Shown here: positions 1 to 11,493 of the stretch, piece by piece
Numbering within the stretch: position 1 is the stretch's first letter
How the letters are laid out: each line of letters begins with the position of its first letter
From: Cristatella mucedo
Lineage: Eukaryota > Bryozoa > Phylactolaemata > Cristatellidae
Reading direction: 5' to 3'
DNA: 64,000 nt
Assembly: GCA_009760855.2 (NCBI GenBank)
Contig: WPIO01000113.1
Coordinates: 322,001-386,000, forward strand
The notes under the pieces: model-generated
Seen by the model: only the letters and a program-made list of their open reading frames with translations
Told to the model about the DNA's origin: nothing
The model's database searches: none
Position numbers and translations under genes: made by a program

Positions 1-136
1 CCTTTGCGCGACCCCTTCATCGAGTACAATGTGAATCAGTTCAACTCAATTCAGTTCAGGCTGTCCACGCTTGAACTTTCCCACAGATAGTTCATGGTCA
101 GAAACACGCCATTTTAAAGAAAATAATAAACAATAT

Positions 137-235
137 ACCAGCTGATTCAACAGGCTCTTTTTGAATAGCAGCAGAATAGCCTTAAAAGCTATCACCACCA
201 CTTGGAGTAACAACGTAGTACAGCAGCAGTATGTA
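137..235 (-). mobile_element. tRNA-derived SINE, 3' fragment
   Basis: The stretch reading CAGCTGATTCAACAGGCTC followed by a TATCACCACCACTTG-like block is the reverse complement of the body and 3' end of the tRNA-SINE family seen intact at 9.5 and 14.5 kb. The tRNA-like head is missing. Bases 1-136 show nothing recognisable. Confidence 0.5.
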
Positions 236-295
236 TTACTACTTCAATAAACGAAATCATGAAGCCAATAGCGCTTAGATTACGCTTGTTGCCTG

Positions 296-1320
296 GAGTA
301 CGTCCAGCTCTCTCAGCTCCTTCGCTGCGCTTGTATTGCTGACATCCACAGGTGGATTGCAAAACACTTTCTCAAATTGAACGACAATAGCATCAACCTA
401 CCAGTTATGAACAAACCTTGACTGACTGAGAAATTGGGAAGGCTACAGCTCAAAATAGACTGATTTAACAGCCTCGTGTGTATAGCGGCAGAAGAGCCTT
501 GACGGCTATTACTGCCGGTTGCTGTGGGCAATATAGGACCGCCCACTACAGGAATTGAACCCACAACCCGGGTCGTGAAGAACTAGCACCTTGCCTCCTG
601 GGCGAAGGCCCAGGGGCACTGCCAGCATATATTTTGTAACATATGCACGCAATCTAGGGGTCCTATTCGAAAGTGACCTATCACTAGACAACCACACTAG
701 CTCTACAGTCTAGTGTGCCTGCTGTCAGTTTCGTAATACATCAAAAACGCCAGGCTTGCTTAGACAGGGATACTAGGTCCAAGTTAGTCCGTGCAATTGC
801 AACATCCATCTTTGACATCTGTAACTCACTGCTGGCAGGTCTACCGACCTCTGCGATTATGCTCTTACAGTCGGTGCAAATCTCTGCGGGCAGGCTCGTC
901 TGTCGTGTGTATAGCAGTAGCCACATTACGCCACTTCTCGTTGACCTTTGCACTGGCTATCGATCAAAGAGCTATTTGACCTCAAATTTGCCACTCATTT
1001 TTAGATCTCTTCCTTCTCGGTACCCGAGCCTCAAATTCCCCAGAATTCCAGCGCCTTTTGTTTCCTTGCTCCTAGCTCCTGGAATGAGCTGCAGACTGAC
1101 ATCATAACGCCCTTTGACTTGACATTAAAAGCCAAGCTCAACGCCAAGTCTCTTCTTCAGAGTCTTGTTTTGCACATGCGAATAATCCTTAATGAGCCAA
1201 TTCGAGCTGCAGTTGTGCTTGTTCTCATCACTAATAGGCAAATATGCTTCCTTTTCCAGCCTTTGTGAGTTGCGTGAAAAAGGCCGCTGTACAAATGCGC
1301 TAGCATTAACACTATTATTC
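296..1320 (+). mobile_element. LINE family B copy, reverse transcriptase C-terminal part, broken
   Basis: Short frames at about 320-410 (HRWIAKHFLKLND) and 740-1130 (RSKLVRA...CNSLLAGLP, then SSHITPLLVDL) match the region downstream of the YADD motif and the C-terminal tail of L2/CR1-group LINE polymerases. The same order is seen in the intact family B frame at 6,934-7,653. Stops and frameshifts break the frame, and a SINE in the opposite orientation (455-640) is nested in it. The 5' half is missing, as is usual for LINE insertions. No function is expected. Confidence 0.7.
455..640 (-). mobile_element. tRNA-derived SINE (family 1)
   Basis: Read on the - strand it has a tRNA-like head with a degenerate B box (GGTTCAATTCC at about 549-559), the family body GGCAGTAATAGCCGTCAAGG and the 3' motif GGCTGTTAAATCAGTC. 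It interrupts the LINE copy around it, so it is the younger insertion. Confidence 0.7.
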
Positions 1321-2126
1321 TGCTGCTGCTACGTCAGTCTGACGGTCCTCCATTGAGATACCAGTGAGCTTTACTTTCATATGACGTGACCAACAAAGCA
1401 GCTCCGAGAAGCCTATCCGCGGCAGCGAACGGGTTGGGGGAGCTGACTCAGCTGGCGTCCATCCCTTCTATTCAGCTCTCCACTCCCAACTTTCACGCTT
1501 AAGGATCGGCAACGCGCCGTTAGCCAGAGACGATTGGCCCAATCCACCGTTTGTGTTCAATGAGCCGCTTTGATTATCTTTCAAAAGCACGTTGTGCTTA
1601 CTTACTGTGCGTGCTATCACTAACTACATCGACATGTTTCCCAAACAGTGTACCTAAAGTGCCTGGAGCGGGAGAGGGAGAGGGAGAGAGATAGAGAGAG
1701 ATTTAGTTCTCTGAGAGCACCATGCAAATATCTTGTCATCATTGATGATGCCTCTGCATTCTAACCTGCAGCTTCAACATTAGACGCCTATTCCCTTCAT
1801 TCCGTTTCTTCCGTCCAGGACGCGATGTAAAAACTTCCGCCACAATTAAATTTCCGCTTTGATTCCCGCGGCAACCGTCAAGTCAATATAGCGATAACAT
1901 CTGGGCCGCCTCGATAGCTGCGGCACCAGGACCGTTGCAGACCACTATTGTCAATAATGGCGGGCTTCCTTTGAGGGCTTGAAGGGCAAGCAGCATTGGC
2001 AGGCTCATATAAATTCCCAGACAAGAGAACGACGAGCGAGTTTAGGCTGCCAGTCCTGTCGCCTTTGTCAGCAACCTTCACGGCCGTCGGCTGTCGGTGC
2101 TGCATCAGCAAGCGGAAACCCGGGTC

Positions 2127-2129
<3 letters not shown>
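1321..2129. other. No gene recognised; short GA-rich tract
   Basis: I find no exon or repeat family here. The only distinct item is an imperfect GA/GGGA tract at about 1,668-1,702. Confidence 0.4.
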
Positions 2130-2460
<331 letters not shown>

Positions 2461-2508
2461 GCCTGCTCCGCGAGACCGCGCAGACCACAATTAGCTATGT
2501 TCGGGTGC

Positions 2509-2622
2509 ATTGTAATGTATCTCAGTCTGTAACTCCGCCGAGCCACAACGACTATGTGGGTGTTACGTAGGAGAGCTTTGTATAGCGCACTGAAAATCGA
2601 AGCGGCTTTCAGTTCGCATTCA
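2509..2622 (-). mobile_element. LINE family A 3' end
   Basis: The - strand of GTAATGTATCTCAGTCTGTA and of the following ACTATGTGGGTGTTACGTAG matches the 3' end of the family A LINE at 3.4-4.65 kb. Only the extreme 3' part is present, abutting the GA tract. Confidence 0.7.
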
Positions 2623-3180
2623 TAACTTGCTATGCAGGGCGAGCGTCAATAATCTACTGCGGGCAAACGCAGACGGATGTAAAGGCACCACAAGGTGCAG
2701 GAACGATGCTAAAACCTTCAGTTCCCAAGTACAGTTCTCCTACAAAGCCAGGCTGCAATCTGGTGACTGGCGTCATATTCTCCCCCTCCCCGACTTCATG
2801 ACATCTAAGGCGAAACTGAAACCCATTTGCTCCTCACAGTACACATATAAGTCATCGAGACATATCGTCCTTTATATATACTTGCGTTGCTTCAAATATG
2901 CTTGCCAAAATGACAGATGAATTGAGAGGTATGTAAGAGTAGGCCCTCTTCAGCCAATGCCGAGTCTCTAGAAAGAGTGCTAGAAATACCCGGTACTTTC
3001 TGTCAGCTGGCATTTTCATGGCGGCCTCCGATATGGGCTATATCCGGTATTCGCATCTCCGCTCTGCTGCTGGCGACGTGTGGTAATGGTACTGACAATG
3101 CGCTTGTATAGCACCACCAGAGAGCTTAATTTCTGCTAAGGCACTATACATATGCTGTGAATTAAGCACGATCGCGTGGT
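2623..3180. other. No feature recognised
   Basis: No known repeat family, splice-consistent exon or RNA gene is visible. Confidence 0.4.
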
Positions 3181-3417
3181 CAGTGCTAGCATGCACAGTG
3201 CGAGCAAGAACAGGTCAAACGATGGGCATCTCGCAGGAGCCCCGCAAACGCTGTCAGGAATAAGTGCATTTAAACTTCTTTTCAAATGTTGTCATCTCAG
3301 GTGATTTCGCAATGTCAGTCTGAGTTCCAGGCTTTGAGAGCATTCGCAATGAAGGCATGGACTCCTTAAGATTTGAGGTTGGCTCGAGGCACAGCTAAAC
3401 GATAGGAGTCAGAAGAG
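3181..3417 (-). mobile_element. LINE family B fragment (3' part)
   Basis: The order of blocks (CACAGTGCGAGC, then GTGCATTTAAACTTC, then GAGTTCCAGGCTTTG) is the reverse complement of the C-terminal coding end and 3' UTR of family B, diverged from the better copy at 6.7-7.7 kb. Confidence 0.6.
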
Positions 3418-4652
3418 CAGACGAAGCACTGGCGTGGTTTAAATCATACTTGTCTGATCGTGTTCAATCCGTGTCGTGTGGGGGTCAGGTCTCAGACACG
3501 AGAAGGGTCACCTGTGGAGTCCCTCAAGGGTCAGTACTCGGTCCCTTGCTGTTCTCCATTTATACGCAACCTCTGGGAAAAGTGATTAAGGCCCATGGAA
3601 TAGGATATCACTTCTATGCTGACGATACTCAGTTGTATTTGTCATTCAAACCGTCGGAATCTGCTGCAGCAACTGAGAAACTGAATGCTTGCCTTACCGA
3701 TATTCGATCCTGGACGTCGGAGAACTTCCTGAAATTAAATGATGATAAAACCGAACTGCTGCTCATAGGACACCCTAAGCGTGTGGCTGGATTAAAAGGT
3801 TTTGCCGTTCTAATAGGTGATGCTATTGTGCGGCCATCACCACGTGCTCGAAATTTAGGTGTCGTGTTCGACAGCTGCCTCAATTTCAAAAGCTCCATTC
3901 AGAAGACTGCCTCTACAGCTAGCCATCACATCCGATCCGTATCCAAGATTAGGAGCTGTCTCCCACAGTGGCTTGTAAAAAATTCAACTAGCTATTTAGT
4001 TCTGTCTCGGCTTGATTATTGTAATTCCCTTTTGGCTGGGCAGCCAAAGAAAGCTATTATGCCACTACAGCGGACAATGAATATAGCTGCAAGGCTGGTC
4101 TTCAAGTCCCAGCGGTTTGAGCACGTATCTCCTTTGCTGAAGGAGCTAGGATGGTTGCCGGTTGAGCAAAGCATACAGAGCAAAGTTCTTACGCTGACCT
4201 ACAAGGCCCGCCACGGCTTGGCTCCTTCATACTTAGCTGAGCTGCTGCTTCAGTTTCAGCCTGTTCGCGCCCTCAGGTCCTGTGTGGACAATAAATTAGC
4301 TGTCCCATTCCTCCGCTTAAAGACAGTTGGCGACAGAAGCTTTAGCTCTGCAGGTCCTAGACTGTGGAACTCGCTTCCACAATTCTTACGCAACGATAAC
4401 TACTCTCCTGCTGCCGACTATGGCACATCCTTTTCAGCGGTCCTGAGCTGCTACTTCTATGCTACTCACTACCTCAACTGCTCTCCTGACTCTGCTATGC
4501 TTCCCACTTTCTCTTTGTCGCGTGAGACAAAAGTCTGTTGGCTACCGGATGCATACCGAATGCCGCTTAGACTGTGAGTGAGCTATACCAAAACTCTCCT
4601 GCGTTACACCCACTTAGTCTTTATTACTTTGCGGAGTTACAGACGGAGATAC
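3418..4652 (+). mobile_element. LINE family A copy with long reverse transcriptase frame
   Basis: An open frame of 375 codons at 3,450-4,577 begins inside the polymerase palm. Visible are [16 protein letters not shown] (residues 23-38, motif B), the catalytic YADD at residues 56-59, [15 protein letters not shown], the [13 protein letters not shown] block and the C-terminal [11 protein letters not shown] segment typical of L2/CR1-group non-LTR retrotransposons. The element is 5'-truncated: the endonuclease domain and the first RT motifs are missing, and there is no real start codon. Downstream, a 3' UTR ends in GGAGTTACAGACGGAGATAC. The frame is uninterrupted from motif B to its end, so the insertion is fairly young, but it cannot mobilise itself. 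Confidence 0.88.
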
Positions 4653-4740
4653 AAAGAGCGGGCGGTACGATGCCTAGCCTGGTAGGAGGACAGTTCGGAT
4701 AGCTAGGCTGGAGAAAGAAAATGAAAGAGCGTTTCTGCCT
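4653..4740 (-). mobile_element. LINE family B fragment
   Basis: GCGGGCGGTACGATGCCTAG and the following GATAGCTAGGCTGGAG match the reverse complement of the family B C-terminal coding region (compare 7,125-7,185). It abuts the end of the preceding LINE. Confidence 0.55.
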
Positions 4741-5044
4741 TTTTTATCATGGCGGAGGGGGGAGTGGCAGAGGCCTTGCTGGCAGGTAGCAGCCTGCTAC
4801 ATCCTCTTTCCTAGGCAGTACAGTACAGTTCTATCTTATCTCCCGGCTATCGCATCGCTCACAAGTATAGCGAATTCCTTCAGTATAGCCCAGTATCTGT
4901 CGCCTATCTGGAAGGACAAGCACTCATCATGTGCGCTGTGTGTGAGGGACAGTTTGAAGCGTCTTAGGGTATCCCGATCGGTTGTAAAGCGTATCTACAT
5001 TGCCACTCGATGTTTTGGGATCGTTTGGATATTCGAGTGCTGCT
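4741..5044. other. No feature recognised
   Basis: Unique-looking sequence with no exon or known repeat that I can support. Confidence 0.35.
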
Positions 5045-5372
5045 TCATTTTAATGTACTCGAGTGAACATCCCCTGACCTGACCACATTTAAAAAGAACT
5101 TAAAAACATACCTACTTAGGACAGCATTTAGTGGGTCCCTGTGATTCGTCCTTGATGTGCTTATGCGTGCTGACACTGTGCATGCTGCCACTAACCACAT
5201 TTGCATGCTGACCCTGTGCATGTCACCCCTAACCATGTTATTCATTTTGTTTGTTTATCAAGCATGATTTTACTCACCATTCAATTGCATTTCCCTTTGC
5301 AGTAAATCTAAAGCGCCTAGAGAGAGATTGAGTTCTCTGATGGCGCTTTATCAAGTGCATTTTTATTATTAT
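5045..5372 (+). mobile_element. LINE family B 3' end with L2-type hairpin tail
   Basis: It contains the end of the RT frame (CCTGACCTGACCACATTTAA), a 3' UTR with repeated GCATGCTGACACTG-like units, then the tail AAAGCGCCTAGA...TGGCGCTTT, which folds on itself, and ATT repeats. The antisense frame beginning MNNMVRGDMHR is a shadow of this UTR and recurs wherever family B does. Confidence 0.8.
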
Positions 5373-5391
5373 ATTGTTATTACTCTTAATA

Positions 5392-5458
5392 ATAACAATA
5401 CACTTGGTAAAGCGCCCTCTCAGAGATCTTAATCTCTTTCTAGGCGCTTCAGTACCAG
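5392..5458 (-). repeat. L2-type LINE hairpin tail, inverted
   Basis: AATAACAATACACTTGGTAA and the following block up to AGGCGCTT are the reverse complement of the family B tail. It faces the preceding tail through a shared ATT/AAT tract, so the two tails form a short inverted repeat. Confidence 0.75.
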
Positions 5459-6650
5459 CTGGTCTTGACAATAGGTTTCATAAGTACATAGTAATTCTAC
5501 AGAAGAACACACACGACTTTTTCATCCATGGAGTTACTGATTTGCAAGAACGAAATGGTGCAGTTGGACTTAACGCACGTTGAAGCATAGCTAACCGCTT
5601 GGCGAGAATGGTCTGCATTGGCGCTGGTTGTCCAAACGGGCAGTTGCCCCCAACGGGCTATTTTCTCGATGGACAGTCGTAGTAGCAAATACGGAAGCAA
5701 GAAAATCCTCCGTGTCCGACAAGCTTTCGTGCTGCTCAGTAGAGTGTGTCTAAAAGAGTTATTAAAAACGCGACCGCGTGACCACGTGCTCGAGCAAGTT
5801 CACATTTCGCGTTATTACGCGAGCAGGTAAACGTCGGTCACCCGTTTGCCCGACGACGAGCGCTAATATCTCAAAAAGGCCACGTCGCAAATCTTTATCG
5901 GAATAAAGTCAAACGGACGACGAGGCAAATTTTTCACGCCCCGGTGCCGGCTCGATCGATTGATTGGTCGAAGTGGCGGAAGATAAAGAAGACCGGACGA
6001 TTACTCGCGTCACACAGAGTAAATGCGAGCGCGTCCATAGTTGACAGTAGACGACGTCTTCGGGATTCGATGACCGGGGAAGAACGAGGAGGGCCGCTTC
6101 TTAGATTCCCCCTCATCTCCCCTTTCGCATCCGGAACACATAGAACACATAGGTTAGAGCATTGTAACCTGTTAGAGCAGGTAACCTAGAGATTTCGCCG
6201 ATAAAAGTTCCCCGCTCGATGCAAAAGTATTTTTGGGCCTTCAGTGCTTGCTAAGGTCACTGTCACTACGTTTCGACATAAGATATTGGTCACATCAGCA
6301 GATCCGACATGCTTTCTTTACAACCTGTATGACGTGCCAAGAATGGGATTTAGTTCTCTTTTGGCTCCACTATAATACTCAATTAACCCTAGCTCGGTGG
6401 CGGTGGGTGTGGCGACTAAGGGTGCTGATCAACCAACACACGACGTTCGGTGCGCTGATCCCATGGTCATCTGGCTGTCGGCGCGTGGGAAAATCAATCG
6501 AATCGGCGCATCCTACACCCACGCATTGCATCCGCTAGCTCGCTGCCTGCTTGGGTCGGCTAATTACTGGGCACGTAACGCTAATCACATCAGCTACCCA
6601 CTCTTTGTACATGATTATGTATAATTCATTTGCATGGCACCAAAACTAAG
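5459..6650. other. No gene recognised (unique spacer between inverted LINE ends)
   Basis: This 1.2 kb segment lies between two oppositely oriented family B ends. The part from 5,760 to 6,130 is CpG-rich. I see no frame with recognisable domains and no convincing splice-bounded exon, though a host exon cannot be excluded. Confidence 0.35.
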
Positions 6651-6690
6651 ATCCCTGAGAGGGCGCTTTACCAATTGTATTGTTATTATT
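6651..6690 (+). repeat. L2-type LINE tail remnant
   Basis: GATCCCTGAGAGGGCGCTTT followed by ATTGTTATTATT is the last part of a family B tail in + orientation. It sits tail-to-tail with the next, - strand, copy. Confidence 0.55.
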
Positions 6691-6714
6691 AAGGATAGCA
6701 ACGATATAGTAACA

Positions 6715-7662
6715 AAAATTCACTCGATAGAGCGCCCTCAGAGAACTTAATCTCTTTCTAGGCGCTTTACATTTGCTGCAAAGGGAAATGCAATTGAATG
6801 GTAAGTAAAATTATGCTTGAAAAACAAGCACAATGAATAATATGGTTAGGGGTGACATGCACAGGGTCAGCATGCAAATGTGGTTAGTGGCAGCATGCAC
6901 AGTGTCAGCACGCATAAGCACATCAAGGACGAATCACAGGGACCCGCTAAATGCTGTCCTAAATAGGTGTGTTTTTAGGTTCCTTTTAAATGTGGTCAGG
7001 TCAGGGGATGTTCTGACGCAGGTCGGGAGGGAGTTCCAGGCTTTGGGAGCATACGAACTAAATGCACGGTCTCCAAAGGATTTAAGGTTTGTACAAGGTA
7101 TTTCTAGACTGTTGGATTCCGAAAAGCGGGTGGTACAATGCTTGGCCTGATGGGGTAGTATATCTGACAGATAGGCTGGAGCCATAGAATGAAGGGACCT
7201 AAAAGTGAGCGGCAAAACCTTGAAGTCAATCCGTTGCTTGACTGGTAGCCAGTGCAGGTCGGCGAGAAGTGGAGTAATGTGGCAACTGCGACGCTCACGA
7301 CAGACAAGTATAGCTGCCGAGTTTTGCACCGGCTGCAATCGCCTGATCTCACATGCTGGTAGGCCAGTAAGCAGTGAGTTGCAGAAGTCGAGACGGGATG
7401 TCACGAATGCATGGACCAACTTAGATGTGGTATCTTTATCTAAACAAGCCCGAATTTTAGCAATGTTATGAAGCTGAAAATAGGCGGATTTGACTGTGGA
7501 GCCGATATGGTCGTCTAACGAGAGGTCGCTTTGGAATATGACACCTAGATTTTGAGCTGATTCAACTGGGGATATGCTGGCAGAGCCAATTTTGAGAATG
7601 ATCCGACGAAATCTTTTTTTCCAGCTCAGCCGATGAGTTTTCTTGATGCGCAAGTTCCAAGT
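6715..7662 (-). mobile_element. LINE family B copy with intact C-terminal RT frame
   Basis: The - strand frame at 7,653-6,934 is open for 239 codons and is the best family B coding copy here. It starts after the YADD motif. Visible in order are NLGVIFQSDLSLDDHI (the family-typical block after the palm), a TSRLDFCNSLLTGLP block, HITPLLADLHWLPVKQRIDF, and the terminal FSSYAPKAWNSLP followed by a short basic tail. These are landmarks of L2/CR1-group LINE polymerases. The 3' UTR and hairpin tail follow at 6,930-6,715, ending in ATT repeats. Motifs A-C of the palm and the endonuclease are absent because of 5' truncation, so it is not autonomous. The + strand frame over the UTR is a shadow. Confidence 0.88.
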
Positions 7663-8338
7663 AATTATAAGAGACTGAATATCTTGCAGATTATATCCTT
7701 ATTATCATTATTTGCATCATAATTTATATCACTTTTCTTCTAGGGAAACCTAGCGGATCCACAAACCGCACAGGTCAGATGGCTGAGACTGAAATGGAAT
7801 CGCTACGAGCGTGGCGTTGCTCGGCTGCCATAAGCCATGACTAAGCGCGCGCCCGGTCATCTACAATAAGCGACTCGTCTGACCGAAAAGGTAACGGCAC
7901 TTTTATAGATAAAGAATTAGAATAAATTTGTATAGTGTTACGATCGTAGTCTTAATTTCAACACGACTTCCACAATCGCGCCGCTGCCATTTCTAGGGCT
8001 CGCAGCCCGTGAATAGTGCATACAGAGCTCCCTGCAGGGTAACCCGTGAGCCGAGCAGTATGCTTTGCGATTGCAGGCTGATCTAAGAATACTTGGTGGA
8101 ACCCGAGTTTTCTGCTGTTTTGCCTGGACTGCTTCGACGTTACCGTCTTGCCAAATGAGCGCTGCCGCAGGGGACGTCGAACCCGCGGAGCAGGTAGGTA
8201 AAAACAAACGTTAAAAGCGGGTTGAACGTCAACAGTGATCCTGAAATCACGACGATGCACTGTATGAATAAAATTAGATGGAATGGAATTCCTAGAACAG
8301 AGAATGGGGCCGATTCGAGTGCTGGGATACCAAGAGAA
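7663..8338. other. No feature recognised
   Basis: Apart from a short AT-rich patch (7,690-7,740) just past the truncated 5' end of the LINE, nothing can be supported. Confidence 0.35.
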
Positions 8339-8523
8339 CAAGGACGAAGGAAGTGTGACGGAGGAGAGTGGAGGATGACGTGGAGGAGAGGAGATAAAGA
8401 GAGGGCAGAGAAGGGGAGGAGAGAGGACAGAGCGAGAAAGGACAGAAGTGGGCAGGTACAGGTTGTAGAAGAGGGAAGAGAGGAGAGAAGCATAAGTGTG
8501 CGAGACGGAGAGATGATGATGAT

Positions 8524-8584
<61 letters not shown>

Positions 8585-8790
8585 CAGAAAAGAGCGGTGG
8601 TAGTACCTGAGCAGACAGACAGTAGGCAGAAACAGTAGAAGGGTGAGAGAGAGAGAGAGAGCGTGAGAGAGAGCGACAGGAGGGGAGATACAAACAGGGA
8701 TGCATAGAGAGTTTTGAGATATAGAAATGGCGAGAGACGTGAAGAGAGGGAAAGACGAGGGAGAGTGAGAGACGACAGACAGAAGAGGGA
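8339..8790. repeat. Purine-rich tract with (GA)n cores
   Basis: G/A-biased sequence containing pure GA repeats at about 8,527-8,582 and 8,643-8,672. Open frames of Arg-Glu or Ser-Leu here are artefacts. Confidence 0.85.
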
Positions 8791-8924
8791 TAGGAACATG
8801 TTAGTAATATAGCTGTATGTTATTAATATGTTGTAAATATTTATGTACTTAATGTATAGGCATGCATGTATGACGTTTATATGTGTGATGAATATGTCTG
8901 CGATTCCGCAAAGAAATGAAGACT

Positions 8925-9075
8925 AAGTGAGTATTACGCTACAGATTTCCGCTTGACGCACTCAAAGCCCGAAGGGGTATTGGTATGCACACGCTAGCCA
9001 ATAGAACTTTGTCTCCACGAACAAAGAGAAAGTGAGAAGCATGCATAGTTGAGTCTGTAGGACAGTTAAACTACT
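8925..9075 (-). mobile_element. LINE family A 3' fragment
   Basis: The blocks TAGCCAATAGAACTTTGTCT and CAAAGAGAAAGTGAGAAGCA are the reverse complement of the family A end (compare 4,495-4,560). The extreme tail is degraded. Confidence 0.6.
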
Positions 9076-9504
9076 AAGTTGTCCTCGTTGCTTACAAATG
9101 ACGGAGGTGAGCTTCAGAGTCTATTATTATAGGACCCTCTGAGCAAAAGCTTGTATTGCCAAAATTCAGCGAAAGAATGAAGCGGCCACTTCGTAGTTCT
9201 GAGAGGGCCTGAGGCTAACAGACGGTTGAAGCTGGTGACGCAGATCAGCTTGTTATGAAGGGGCTAAGCTGTGGGGCCAATCTTGCGGGTCAGCGATATA
9301 AATGTGCTCATTATGATAGCTGATTGCCTAGGTCTGAGTCCAAGGGCAAAGTGTAGATTGTACGTACGTGAAATGACAATATAATGGGGACAAGACTAAC
9401 TACATTAAAGATTCCTCCAGAATATTTCTGGTACTCAACTGAAGTTCGTGGCGACTCTCCAATGACGCGAGAGCTCTCATTTTCTTTCCTACTACAATAA
9501 ACGT
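9076..9504. other. No feature recognised
   Basis: A GGACCCTCTGAGC patch at about 9,130 may be a decayed L2 tail. Otherwise nothing is identifiable. Confidence 0.3.
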
Positions 9505-9672
9505 GGCTACCGGATAGATCGGGAGGTGAGGTGCTCGTTCTTCACGACCGAGATTGTGGGTTCGAATCCTGCAGTGTGCGATCCTTATTGCCAACTGCAA
9601 GCGGCGGGGATAGCCGTGAAGGATCTTCCGCGAAACAAATGAAGCTGTTAAGACAGCTAGTATTTTTTCACG
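9505..9672 (+). mobile_element. tRNA-derived SINE (family 1), good copy
   Basis: It carries a consensus pol III B box GGTTCGAATCC (9,559-9,569), a degenerate A-box region around 9,520, the body GCAAGCGGCGGGGATAGCCG and the 3' motif GAAGCTGTTAAGACAGCTAG. This is the clearest internal promoter among the SINE copies. Confidence 0.85.
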
Positions 9673-10704
9673 CCGTGGAGCAAGCGAAGACATCGATCCA
9701 GTCACGTGGCGCACAGGTCAATGGCTCCCTGGTAATCGGCATTCTACGGATATAATTATACAGGAAATCTGAAAATCAATTGGCATTTTAATGGATTCCC
9801 CTAATAAATATACAGCGTGTAAAGCTAAGTTCATACATGTATACACGTACATAACACAAAACACCTCGAACGATGTATATTTGTAAGCAGTTGCAGCTCT
9901 ACAAACAGAAGAATTTTCGCTGCACCCTTTTTTATGCAATGAAAACAGCAAGGTCCAATTTTATCACGATCCTACACAATCGAGTGGCCATGTAGGGTTT
10001 CGCAATGCATTTTCGTTGCAGGAAGCTTAACAGCTCGGTCCTCTAAGAGCTAAATACGTAACTCCTGTTAGCTATAACACTGCATGCAAGCGATAGCGAC
10101 TAAATAAGGCCAGTTAACTAAAACTACTAACGCCGTTATATCCGATTTTCCAACGTTTCATGGCCGACCGCTAATTTTATTTCATATTCTAAGAGGAACT
10201 TCAATCTTCGTATTTCCTTTCAAAGAACGTTATTGGGACGACTCTTTGATCCGAAGACGGCATGCTTGGGGCACCCTTGGAATTGCCTATGACTTATTAC
10301 GACCATTAAATGCAGGAACTCGGGCGAAACTTCGGGCATGTTGTCCAGCAACCCAGTATTGAAGGGGGCGTCATCTACTGACTGCTGCCTGACCTTCGCT
10401 ATTATTCTAGCAAACTATCATCTGGCGACACTCGAAGGATTGCAATAGATGCTCTGCAACTCATATAAGCATCTGAAGAAATTGGGGCCAAACAGCGCAA
10501 GACACTGGAAATAAGCAGCACGTGACCTTAGCACGTGACCGTACCCACACGGAGCTACTCTTAAGGTAGACCTGCGACATCTAAAGTGCAACCAAACAAT
10601 AGCAGACAAAATAAAAAAAATAATAAAGATGTGCGGTGGTTACGTGAACAGGACGAGGTATTGCAAAACAAGCACTTGATTCCAAGGTAAAACGTAAACT
10701 GAAG
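9673..10704. other. No feature recognised
   Basis: Largely AT-rich intergenic sequence. No repeat family or exon was found. Confidence 0.35.
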
Positions 10705-10872
10705 TTCAACTGATTCAATCGCCTCATCAGTGTAGTGGCAAACGAGCCTTGGTGGCTATCATCCAGCTTGCAGCCGGCTGCGAAAGCTGTGCACGTCAGG
10801 ACTCGAACCGACGACCTGCGTCGTGAACTTCGAGCATCTTAGCACTGCGCTGGCCATGCTCTGCCGGGTCAC
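10705..10872 (-). mobile_element. tRNA-derived SINE (family 1)
   Basis: On the - strand, GGTTCGAGTCC (about 10,799-10,809) is a near-consensus B box and the 3' end reads GAGGCGATTGAATCAGT. The body is diverged from the copies at 9.5 and 14.5 kb. Confidence 0.7.
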
Positions 10873-11328
10873 CTCAGGGTCGGCTCCGAAAAGTTGGCGT
10901 TCATTAAAAATCCATATATGAACGAAAGGAGACATACTTGTAGTTGTCTGTTTGTTCTCAGTTAGCGACGTTCTAAGCGTACGAGCCCACATCGCGTGCA
11001 CCCAGAGGTCATTGCTTTGTGCTCGCCTTTTTGCATTTACCAAAACAGGACGTTGACTCTCGCGCGGTGTTTTCGGCCGTCTCGCTCCTTTGCTAATAGG
11101 ATAGCCTGCTTGTGCAAATAATTTGCTCTGCATTTCGGGGCAAGACTCGGGGGCTTTTCTGTGCCGAGGACACGCTGCAGATCAAACTGACGCGCAGCCG
11201 AAGGCAATGGGGCTCGATCTTTTCAGCTCTTGTCTTCGAGGCGATTTAAATACGCCAGATGGCATGACCTCAAGGAGTGCACGGTCACCGGGGATTGCCT
11301 GAGGAATCCCCGAGTGCGGCTCGGTGCG
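10873..11328. other. Upstream region of the LRR gene
   Basis: No coding signal. The last 200 bases become GC-rich and lead into a TATA box, as expected for a 5' flank. Confidence 0.4.
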
Positions 11329-11335
11329 TATAAAG
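11329..11335 (+). promoter_or_regulatory. TATA box of the LRR gene
   Basis: TATAAAG in a GC-rich setting (GTGCG before, CGCTCG after). A start site about 25-30 bases downstream would fall near 11,360, and an ATG follows at 11,395. The position relative to the exon chain below makes it a plausible core promoter; no experiment supports it. Confidence 0.55.
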
Positions 11336-11394
11336 CGCTCGAATAGCTCGCCGGCAGCAGCCCGTCGCTGCGCCTGTCGCTGTCAGGTCATCTT

Positions 11395-11463
11395 ATGGCG
11401 GACTTATGGCGGCCAGCCGAGGGGGAGTGCGATGAGCTGGCTGATTTGAGGCTCCAGCTCTGA
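11395..11463 (+). other. Possible 5' leader or first exon of the LRR gene
   Basis: The first ATG after the TATA box opens only 22 codons (MADLWRPAEGECDEL...) and meets TGA at 11,461. No GT donor in this stretch gives the phase needed by the next exon, so either this is an upstream ORF in a leader, or the true first exon is spliced differently, or there is a sequence error. Confidence 0.3.
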
Positions 11464-11493
11464 GCGGCAGCCTATCTACTTGTCACTTGTTAG

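Noticed and set aside
5934-6189. Possible host exon in the CpG-rich stretch
   Set aside because: Open frames on both strands have no domain and no phase-consistent partner exon.
6833-7150. Recurrent open frame starting MNNMVRGDMHRVSMQMW (also at 5.0, 18.8 and 29.7 kb)
   Set aside because: It is the antisense of the family B LINE 3' UTR and coding end; its recurrence follows the LINE, not a gene family.
9505-9672. True tRNA gene
   Set aside because: The B box is good, but the head does not fold into a full cloverleaf with an acceptor stem and it continues into a shared SINE body; many dispersed copies exist.
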